NCBI RefSeq assembly: GCF_001552195.1
Contig: NZ_BCQS01000017.1
Coordinates: forward strand, 152,525 to 216,524
DNA: 64,000 bases
Reading direction: 5' to 3'
Origin: Actinomadura latina NBRC 106108
Lineage (GTDB): Bacteria; Actinomycetota; Actinomycetes; Streptosporangiales; Streptosporangiaceae
The position numbers and the translations under genes are program-made. A model generated the notes under the pieces. That model worked only from the letters and a program-made list of their open reading frames with translations, had not been told where the DNA came from and ran no database searches. Positions 34,873 to 41,334 of the stretch are shown piece by piece. The number at the start of each line of letters is the position of its first letter. Within the stretch, counting starts at the first letter, position 1.

Positions 34873-34951
34873 CCTCGCGAAACACTTCCCACCGGTTTCC
34901 GCTGCCCGGACGCGAACGGGGCCTGCGGCGGCGCCCGGAGCGCTGGCCTGA

Positions 34952-36124
34952 TCAAGTCGCGTCGATGGCGGTGGGGGAGAGGATGTTGGTCAGGACCATA
35001 GCGGCGCAGCCGGTGAGGCCCGCCTGTTCGCCGAGGCGGCTCGGTTCGATGCGGAGGGTGCGGGTCGCCAGGGCCGTGGAGCGCTGGTAGACGATTTCGC
35101 GCAGTCCCGCTATCAGGGGTTCGTCGGCGCCGACCAGGTCGCCGCCCAGCACCACCACGGCCGGGTTCAGCAGGTTGACGGCGGTGGCGACGACCTCGCC
35201 GATGCGGCGGCCGGCGTCGCGGAGGAGGGCGACGGTGGCGGGGTCGCCGGAGCGGGCCAGCGCGGCGAGGCCGGGCAGGTCGTCGGCGGGGGAGCGGGCC
35301 AGGAGCGCGGTGCCGCCGGCGATCGCCTCGACGCAGTTGACGTTGCCGCAGCGGCACGGTGCGTCGAGCGCGGACGGGACGGGGACGTGGCCGATCTCGC
35401 CGGCCGCGCCGAGGGCGCCGCGCTGGATGCGGCCGCCCGCGATGACGCCCGCGCCGATGCCCGTGGAGACCTTGACGAACAGGAGGTCCTCCACCCCGGG
35501 GTGGGCCTGGTGCTCGCCGATGGCGGCGGCGTTGACCTCGTTGTCGAGGTAGGCGGGGACGCCGAAGCGGTCGGCGACCGGGCCGGTGATCTCCACGGTG
35601 TCCCAGCGTCCGGCGGCGTGCTCGACGGCGTCGGGGACGCCGAGCCCGGCGCCCCGGACGGACGACTCGTCGATCCCGGCGGAGGTGAGCAGGGACGTCC
35701 ACTCGTCGAGGAGGCTGGGGAGGGTCTTGCCCGGGGACGTCTCGGCCGGGGGGCCGTCGGTGCGGGCGAGGACCGTCCCGGCGAGGTCGCAGACGGCGAG
35801 CTGTCCGCGGGACTGGCCGAGGTTCGCGACGAGGACCGTCCCGCCGGCGGCGTTGAACTCCAGCCGGGCCGGGGGGCGTCCGCCGGTGGACGGGCCGGTG
35901 CTCCGCTCGACCACGAGGCCGCGGGCGATCAGCGACGCCACCCGGGACGCCACCGCGGGACGGGACAGGCCGGTGAGGCGGCCCAGGTCGGCGCGGGTGG
36001 CGACGCCGTCCTCGCGGATCAGGCTCAGCACGTCGCCGGCCGTGGAGGGACGCGCCGAGCTCCGCTCGTCCTTTGGATGGCGGTGAGTGGGGGCTGGAGG
36101 ACGGTGGTCGGCGGGGCGGGGCAT
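34952..36124 (-). CDS. ROK-family transcriptional regulator
   Basis: From the ATG at 36124 the protein has about 390 residues. An N-terminal winged HTH (ATRADLGRLTGLSRPAVASRVASLIARGLVV) is followed by a ROK sugar-kinase-like domain with VSTGIGAGVI and the zinc motif CRCGNVNC. ROK repressors of this kind respond to sugars or sugar phosphates. It is divergent from the Entner-Doudoroff operon edd-glk-eda, with a dyad at 36158-36175 between them, so it probably controls that operon and itself. Confidence 0.87.
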   Translation of the reverse strand: MPRPADHRPPAPTHRHPKDERSSARPSTAGDVLSLIREDGVATRADLGRLTGLSRPAVASRVASLIARGLVVERSTGPSTGGRPPARLEFNAAGGTVLVANLGQSRGQLAVCDLAGTVLARTDGPPAETSPGKTLPSLLDEWTSLLTSAGIDESSVRGAGLGVPDAVEHAAGRWDTVEITGPVADRFGVPAYLDNEVNAAAIGEHQAHPGVEDLLFVKVSTGIGAGVIAGGRIQRGALGAAGEIGHVPVPSALDAPCRCGNVNCVEAIAGGTALLARSPADDLPGLAALARSGDPATVALLRDAGRRIGEVVATAVNLLNPAVVVLGGDLVGADEPLIAGLREIVYQRSTALATRTLRIEPSRLGEQAGLTGCAAMVLTNILSPTAIDAT

Positions 36125-36157
36125 CCGGCCAGTCAAGCACGACCCCTTTTAGTCCGT

Positions 36158-36175
36158 CTAGTTGGCGCAAGCTAG
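36158..36175. promoter_or_regulatory. Candidate ROK operator between the regulator and edd
   Basis: The 18-bp element CTAGTTGGCGCAAGCTAG is symmetric at 14 of 18 positions (CTAG arms, GCGC centre). It lies 33 bp upstream of the ROK gene start and about 100 bp before edd. Confidence 0.45.
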
Positions 36176-36222
36176 CGACTTTTGTCATCCAAAATTCATA
36201 AGAAGGGTTGAAGAGATGACCT

Positions 36223-36252
36223 ATGTCTCGGTAGCTTGCTGAACCGAGACAT
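36223..36252 (+). promoter_or_regulatory. 10-bp inverted repeat in the edd leader
   Basis: ATGTCTCGGT and ACCGAGACAT form a perfect 10-bp inverted repeat with a 10-nt loop, ending 23 nt before the edd ATG. It could be a second operator or an mRNA hairpin close to the ribosome site. Confidence 0.5.
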
Positions 36253-36275
36253 CCCCCCTGGTCTGGAGCGTTCCG

Positions 36276-38087
36276 ATGGCCGTACATCCCGTGCTGGAGG
36301 CAGTGACCCAGCGCGTCGTCGAGCGGAGTGCCGGAACGCGCGGCGCGTACCTGAGCCGGATCCGCGACGCCCGGACCGAGGGCCCGGTGCGCACCGGCAT
36401 GGGCTGCGCGAACCTCGCCCACGGCTTCGCGGCGTGCGGCGTCCAGGACAAGCTGTGGCTCAGGGGCGACGTCACGCCCAACATCGCGATCGTGTCGTCC
36501 TACAACGACATGCTCTCGGCGCATCAGCCGCTCCAGGACTACCCCGACATCCTGAAGGGCGCGATCCGCTCGGCGGGCGGGACGGCGCAGTTCGCCGGAG
36601 GCGTGCCCGCGATGTGCGACGGCATCACGCAGGGCCGCGCCGGCATGGAGATGTCGCTGTTCAGCCGGGATGTGATCGCGATGGCGGCGGCCGTGGCGCT
36701 GTCGCACGACATGTTCGACGGCGCGCTGATGCTCGGCGTCTGCGACAAGATCGTCCCGGGGCTGGTGATCGGGGCGCTGTCGTTCGGGCACCTGCCGGTG
36801 ATCCTGGTGCCGGCCGGGCCGATGGCCTCGGGGCTGCCGAACGGCGAGAAGGCGAAGGTCCGCAAGCGGTTCGCGGCCGGGGAGATCGGGCGCGAGCAAC
36901 TCCTCGCCGCCGAGGCCGCGTCCTACCACTCGCCCGGCACGTGCACCTTCTACGGGACGGCCAACTCCAACCAGATGCTCATGGAGGTCATGGGCCTGCA
37001 CCTGCCGGGGGCCAGCTTCGTCCCGCCGGGCACGAAGCTGCGGGACGCCCTGACCGAGGCGGCCGGCAGGCGCATCCTGAAGATCACCGACCTGGCGGAC
37101 GAGTACACGCCGATCGGCGAGCTGCTGGACGAGCGCGCGTTCGTCAACGGCGTCGTCGCCCTGCTCGCCACGGGCGGCTCCACCAACCACACGCTGCATC
37201 TGGTCGCCATGGCCGCGGCGGCGGGCATCGAGCTGACCTGGGACGACTTCGACGAGCTGTCCACGGTGACGCCGCTGCTGACACGCCTCTACCCGAACGG
37301 CACCGCCGACGTGAACCACTTCCACGCGGCGGGCGGCACCGCGTTCCTCATCGGCGAGCTGATCGACGCCGGGCTCCTCCACGAGGACGCGCGGACGGTC
37401 GGCGGCGCCACCCTCGCCGAATACCGCAAGGTCCCGGAGTTCCTCGACGGCAAGGCCGAGTGGCGGGACACCGTCACCGGATCGGGAGACACGAGCGTGC
37501 TGCGCCCGGTCGCGGAACCGTTCGACACGCACGGCGGCCTGCGCACCATGCGCGGCAACCTCGGCCGCGCGGTCATCAAGGTGTCGGCGGTGAAGCCGGA
37601 GCACCGGGTGATCGAGGCCCCGGCCCTCGTGTTCGACACGCAGGAACGGCTCCAGGAGGCGTTCGCCGCCGGGGAACTGGACCGGGACGTGGTGGCGGTC
37701 GTCCGCAACCAGGGCCCGCGCGCCAACGGGATGCCGGAACTGCACCGGCTCACCCCGCCGCTGTCGGTCCTGCAGGACCGCGGCCACCGGGTCGCGCTGG
37801 TCACGGACGGCCGTATGTCGGGCGCCTCAGGGGCGGTGCCCGCCGCGATCCACGTGTCACCGGAGGCGGCGGCGGGCGGGCCCCTCGCCCGCGTCCGCGA
37901 CGGCGACCTCGTCCGGCTCGACGCGGACAGGGGGGTCCTGGAGGTCCTCGTCCCGGACGAGGAGTTCGCCGCCCGCGAGCCCGCCGCCGCGACGTCCGGC
38001 CAGACCTACGGCGCGGGACGGGAGCTGTTCCAGGTCTTCCGGAACGCCGTGGGGCCGGCCGAGCGAGGCGCGGGGGTCTTCGCATGA
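36276..38087 (+). CDS. edd: Phosphogluconate dehydratase
   Basis: The 603-residue protein is a full-length IlvD/Edd dehydratase: MGCANLAHGFAACG, SYNDMLSAHQP, VPAMCDGITQGRAGMEMS (Fe-S Cys) and GVCDKIVPG (Fe-S Cys), then YHSPGTCTFYGTANSNQM with the third cluster Cys. Edd rather than dihydroxy-acid dehydratase is shown by the ANLAHGF region, the length and the linkage to eda. It converts 6-phosphogluconate to KDPG in the Entner-Doudoroff pathway. It is the first gene of edd-glk-eda, divergent from a ROK regulator. Confidence 0.93.
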   Translation: MAVHPVLEAVTQRVVERSAGTRGAYLSRIRDARTEGPVRTGMGCANLAHGFAACGVQDKLWLRGDVTPNIAIVSSYNDMLSAHQPLQDYPDILKGAIRSAGGTAQFAGGVPAMCDGITQGRAGMEMSLFSRDVIAMAAAVALSHDMFDGALMLGVCDKIVPGLVIGALSFGHLPVILVPAGPMASGLPNGEKAKVRKRFAAGEIGREQLLAAEAASYHSPGTCTFYGTANSNQMLMEVMGLHLPGASFVPPGTKLRDALTEAAGRRILKITDLADEYTPIGELLDERAFVNGVVALLATGGSTNHTLHLVAMAAAAGIELTWDDFDELSTVTPLLTRLYPNGTADVNHFHAAGGTAFLIGELIDAGLLHEDARTVGGATLAEYRKVPEFLDGKAEWRDTVTGSGDTSVLRPVAEPFDTHGGLRTMRGNLGRAVIKVSAVKPEHRVIEAPALVFDTQERLQEAFAAGELDRDVVAVVRNQGPRANGMPELHRLTPPLSVLQDRGHRVALVTDGRMSGASGAVPAAIHVSPEAAAGGPLARVRDGDLVRLDADRGVLEVLVPDEEFAAREPAAATSGQTYGAGRELFQVFRNAVGPAERGAGVFA

Positions 38088-38140
38088 GCGCGGCGAACCG
38101 GGGGGAGCGGCAGATCGTCCGCCACGGGAGGCGCGCATGA
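38084..38140 (+). CDS. 18-codon micro-ORF linking edd and glk
   Basis: The ATG at 38084 overlaps the edd stop (ATGA), and the TGA at 38138-38140 overlaps the glk ATG (ATGA). The peptide would start MSAANRGERQ and end RHGRRA. The ORF fills the gap exactly, and the GGGAGG near its end is the ribosome site of glk. Its first codons ATGAGC match those of glk. Confidence 0.4.
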   Translation: MSAANRGERQIVRHGRRA

Positions 38141-39108
38141 GCTGGCTCGTCGCCGATGTCGGCGGGACGAATGCCCGGTTCGCGCTGGTGGACGGCCCGG
38201 ACGGGGTCCCGTCCGACGCCGGGTCGCTCCCCACCCGCGACTATCCCGGGCTCGCCGAGGCCGCGGCCGCCTATCTCGACGCGGCCGGCGCGCGTCCGTC
38301 CGCCGCGTGCCTGGCGGTGGCGGGCCCGGTCGTCGGCGGGACGTACCACCTGACCAACGCCGGCTGGCCGAGGGGGACCCTGGAGTCGGTGCGCGCCCAC
38401 CTCGGCGTGCCGCACCTCGACATCATCAACGACTTCGAGGCCCTCGCCTACGCCCTCCCGCGCCTCACCGCGGACGACCTGATCGTCATCGGCGAGCAGG
38501 CCCCGGCTGCCGACGCGGCGGTCGCGGTGGTCGGCCCCGGCACGGGCCTCGGCGTCGCCGGGCTCGTCCCGGCGCCGTCCGGCTGGGTGCCGGTGCCCGG
38601 CGAGGGCGGCCAGGTCGACCTCCCCGCCGCGACCGACCGGGAGATCGAGGTGACGCGGCTCCTGCGCGCCGAGAAGGGCGCCGCCACCGCCGAATACCTG
38701 CTCTCCGGCGCCGGCCTCGCCCGCATCCACCGGTACCTGGGGACGCTCGACGACGACCCCGGCGAGGAACTCACCGCCAAGCAGATCTGCGAGCGCCGCG
38801 ACGACCCGCGGTGCGACGAGGCGCTGCGGATGTTCTGCGCCCTGCTCGGAGCGCTCGCCGGCAACGTCGCCCTCACGTTCGGCGCCCGCGGCGGCGTCTA
38901 CCTCGGCGGCGGGATCCTGCCGCGCATGGTGGACGTGCTGCGGGACAGCGCGTTCCGTGCCCGCTTCGAGGGGAAGCCCCCCGTCGAGGACTACGTGCGC
39001 GCCATCCCGACCGCGCTGATCGTCCACCCCGGCCCGGCCCTGGTCGGCGCCGCCGTCCGGCTCGCGCAGAGCCTGCCCGACGTCCTGCCCGATAGGGAGC
39101 CCGCATGA
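38137..39108 (+). CDS. glk: Glucokinase (proteobacterial Glk type)
   Basis: The 323-residue protein has the GlkA (PF02685) pattern: VADVGGTNARFALVDG at the ATP site, LAVAGPVVGG, NDFEALAYALP with the catalytic Asp, and GPGTGLGVAGLVP. It is not a ROK kinase, although ROK glucokinases are the common actinobacterial type. It phosphorylates glucose released by the nearby glycosidases and feeds the Entner-Doudoroff route. The ATG overlaps an 18-codon ORF upstream and the stop overlaps eda (ATGA). Confidence 0.9.
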   Translation: MSWLVADVGGTNARFALVDGPDGVPSDAGSLPTRDYPGLAEAAAAYLDAAGARPSAACLAVAGPVVGGTYHLTNAGWPRGTLESVRAHLGVPHLDIINDFEALAYALPRLTADDLIVIGEQAPAADAAVAVVGPGTGLGVAGLVPAPSGWVPVPGEGGQVDLPAATDREIEVTRLLRAEKGAATAEYLLSGAGLARIHRYLGTLDDDPGEELTAKQICERRDDPRCDEALRMFCALLGALAGNVALTFGARGGVYLGGGILPRMVDVLRDSAFRARFEGKPPVEDYVRAIPTALIVHPGPALVGAAVRLAQSLPDVLPDREPA

Positions 39109-39725
39109 TCGCCGAAGACCTGTTCGACCTCGTCCCCGTCGTCCCCGTCGTGGTGCTGGACGACGCAGGGGCCGCCGTCCCGCTCGCCCGCGCCCTGGTC
39201 GAGGGCGGCCTCCCGGTGATCGAGGTGACGCTGCGCACCCCGTCCGCGCTGGAGGCGATCACCCGGATCGCGGCGGAGGTCCCGGACGCGGTGGTCGGCG
39301 CCGGCACGGTCGTCCGGCCCGAGGACGCGGAGCGGTCCGCCGCCGCCGGAGCCGGGTTCCTGGTCAGCCCCGGCTGCACGCCCCGGCTCCAGGCCGCGAT
39401 GACGGCGACCGGGCTGCCGTTCCTGCCGGGCGTCGCGACCGCGTCGGAGGCGATCGCGCTGCTGGAGGGCGGGATCACGGCGATGAAGTTCTTCCCCGCC
39501 GAGGCCGCCGGCGGCACCGCCTACCTGAAGTCGCTCGGCGGGCCGCTCCCGCAGGTCCGGTTCTGCCCGACCGGCGGCGTCAGCCGACGGAACGCCGCCG
39601 AATACCTCGCGCTGGAGAACGTCGGCTGCGTCGGCGGTTCCTGGCTGACCCCGGCGGACGCCGTCCGCGACGGCGACTGGGACCGCATTCGCGAACTCGC
39701 CTCGGAAGCCGCAGCTCTACGGTGA
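39105..39725 (+). CDS. eda: KDPG aldolase (2-keto-3-deoxy-6-phosphogluconate aldolase)
   Basis: The 206-residue TIM-barrel protein has Glu40 in GLPVIEVTLRT and the Schiff-base Lys128 in AMKFFPAE, the hallmarks of Eda, with VSPGCTPRLQ and FCPTGGVS between and after them. It splits KDPG into pyruvate and glyceraldehyde 3-phosphate. The ATG overlaps the glk stop, completing the edd-glk-eda operon. Glucose-6-phosphate dehydrogenase and lactonase genes are not in the window. Confidence 0.93.
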   Translation: MIAEDLFDLVPVVPVVVLDDAGAAVPLARALVEGGLPVIEVTLRTPSALEAITRIAAEVPDAVVGAGTVVRPEDAERSAAAGAGFLVSPGCTPRLQAAMTATGLPFLPGVATASEAIALLEGGITAMKFFPAEAAGGTAYLKSLGGPLPQVRFCPTGGVSRRNAAEYLALENVGCVGGSWLTPADAVRDGDWDRIRELASEAAALR

Positions 39726-39761
39726 TGTCACGCCCGGGAGCGGGTATCTCGTCTCCTGGAT

Positions 39762-40145
39762 ATGAACACCACAACAACGCTTGAGAGCTGGAAGAAGCAG
39801 AAGACCTTCCTGCTGACGTCCTACCGCAAGGACGGAACGCCCGTCGGGACGCCGGTCAATGTCGTCGTGCTCGGCGACCACGCCTACTTCCGCACCTACG
39901 ACAAGGCGTTCAAGTCGAAGCGGCTGGCGCGCAACCCGGAGGTGGAGATCGCGCCGAGCACCTTCCGGGGGAAGGTCACCGGTCCGGCGGTGCGCGGACG
40001 CACCCGGCTGCTCACCGAGGAGGAGTCGCAGCCGATCCGCCGGCTCCTGGCCCGCAAGCACCCGTTCCTGCAGGGCTTCGCGGTGCCGCTCGCCCACCGG
40101 GTGAAGCACTACCGCACCCTCCACTACGAGGTCACCCTCGCCTAG
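39762..40145 (+). CDS. PPOX-class F420/FMN-dependent oxidoreductase
   Basis: The 127-residue split-barrel protein has the pattern KKQKTFLLTSYRKDGTPVGTPVNVVVLGDHAYFRTYDKAFKSKRL of the pyridoxamine-5'-phosphate-oxidase-like group, specifically the actinobacterial PPOX class that binds F420 or FMN. The KAFKSKRLARNP stretch contacts the cofactor phosphate. Function unknown. It follows eda by 36 nt without an overlap and may be in the same transcript or have its own promoter. Confidence 0.82.
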   Translation: MNTTTTLESWKKQKTFLLTSYRKDGTPVGTPVNVVVLGDHAYFRTYDKAFKSKRLARNPEVEIAPSTFRGKVTGPAVRGRTRLLTEEESQPIRRLLARKHPFLQGFAVPLAHRVKHYRTLHYEVTLA

Positions 40146-40174
40146 CTCGGGTCCGTGCGCCGGGCCGCGGGTGG

Positions 40175-40333
40175 TCATCCTCGGCCCGGACCGTGGGGGC
40201 AGGGACCGGCGGTCAGGGGCCGGGCGGTGCCGTGGGGGAGCAGGTCCATGCGGAGGCGCCCGCACGAGCAGCGGGTCCAGACGACGATGCCCTCGCTGGT
40301 GAGGTGCCGGGAGACAAGCGTGTTCTCGTTCAT
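40175..40333 (-). CDS. Small CxC protein divergent from the LysR gene
   Basis: A 52-codon ORF runs from the ATG at 40333 to the TGA at 40175. The peptide starts MNENTLVSRHLTSEGIVVW and contains TRCSCGRLRM and GPCPHGPG, three Cys plus His that could bind a metal. I recall similar 50-60 residue proteins next to LysR genes in other actinomycetes, but I cannot verify this here. It shares the intergenic region with the LysR gene and may be its regulated target. Confidence 0.65.
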   Translation of the reverse strand: MNENTLVSRHLTSEGIVVWTRCSCGRLRMDLLPHGTARPLTAGPCPHGPGRG

Positions 40334-40389
40334 GTACCGCAGTCTGCAACCGGCCGAACGTTGCCGTCCATTTCAGATTTCCGCATTGG

Positions 40390-40412
40390 ATCATGCAATA
40401 TGGTTACATGAT
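40390..40412. promoter_or_regulatory. LysR-type box overlapping the LysR start
   Basis: ATCATG-N11-CATGAT is a perfect 6-bp inverted repeat with the T-N11-A spacing of LysR binding sites. It spans the start codon of the LysR gene and lies 57 bp upstream of the divergent small CxC gene, the usual place for a site that autorepresses one gene and activates the other. Confidence 0.65.
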
Positions 40413-41334
40413 TGATCTGCGGCGGCTGCACATGCTCCGGCTCGTCCACCAGTACGGCACGGTCACGTCCGCGGCGGAGTCGCTGCACCTCACGCCGTCG
40501 GCGGTCTCCCACCAGCTGCGCGAGCTGGCGCGTGAGCTGAAGGTGCCGCTGCTGGAGCCGCAGGGCCGCAAGGTGCGGCTCACCCCGGCCGCGCACCTGC
40601 TGATCGAGCACGCCGACGGGCTGCTCGCCAAGTGGGAGGAGGCCCTCGCCGACCTGGAGTCGCACCGCGCCGGGGCCGCGGGCCCGCTGCGCATGTGCGG
40701 GTTCACCACGGCGGTCGGCGGGCTCGTCGCCCCGGCCGCCGGGGCCCTGCTCCGGGACGATCCGGACCTCAAGGTCGAGGTCCGCGAATGCGACACCGAC
40801 GTGGCCATGGGCCTCCTCGCCGCCGGCGGGACCGACATCGCGGTCATCGAGCCCACCGTGTACGCGCCGCCGCCCGGCGACCCGCGCTTCGACCGGGAGC
40901 CGCTGCTGGAGGAGGCCTACGACCTCATCGTCCCGGCCGGGCACCCGCTCGCGCACCGGCCCGGCGTCCGGCTGGAGGACGCGGCGGACGAGACGTGGAT
41001 CAGCGTCGATCCCGACGTCTGCGCCCACCACCAGCAGGTCGCGACGTACTGCGCCGCCGCCGGATTCACGCCCCGGTTCGCGCACAACGCCACCACCTGG
41101 TCGGTGATCTGGGCGCTCGTCGCGAACGGCCTCGGCGTGTCGCTCGTGCCGCGGCTGGCCGGGGGACCGTCCGACCAGCCGGTCGTCGCGGTCCCGCTGA
41201 CAGGCCACGGCGTCCCGACGCGGCGCGTGCTGACCTGCGTGCGGCGCGGCAGCCGCGACCACCCGCTGATCGCGCGCGGGCTGCGGGCCCTCCACGACGC
41301 CGTCCCGGCGAACTGCGCCCGAGCGGCGGCGTAG
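40408..41334 (+). CDS. LysR-family transcriptional regulator
   Basis: The 308-residue protein has the LysR HTH (LHMLRLVHQYGTVTSAAESLHLTPSAVSHQLRELARELKVPLLE) and a type-2 periplasmic-binding-like effector domain. The start ATG at 40408 is preferred over 40393 because the conserved MIDLRRL begins there. Its operator overlaps the start. The divergent 52-residue CxC protein is the likely target. The effector cannot be told. Its stop touches the stop of the convergent permease gene with no gap. Confidence 0.88.
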   Translation: MIDLRRLHMLRLVHQYGTVTSAAESLHLTPSAVSHQLRELARELKVPLLEPQGRKVRLTPAAHLLIEHADGLLAKWEEALADLESHRAGAAGPLRMCGFTTAVGGLVAPAAGALLRDDPDLKVEVRECDTDVAMGLLAAGGTDIAVIEPTVYAPPPGDPRFDREPLLEEAYDLIVPAGHPLAHRPGVRLEDAADETWISVDPDVCAHHQQVATYCAAAGFTPRFAHNATTWSVIWALVANGLGVSLVPRLAGGPSDQPVVAVPLTGHGVPTRRVLTCVRRGSRDHPLIARGLRALHDAVPANCARAAA

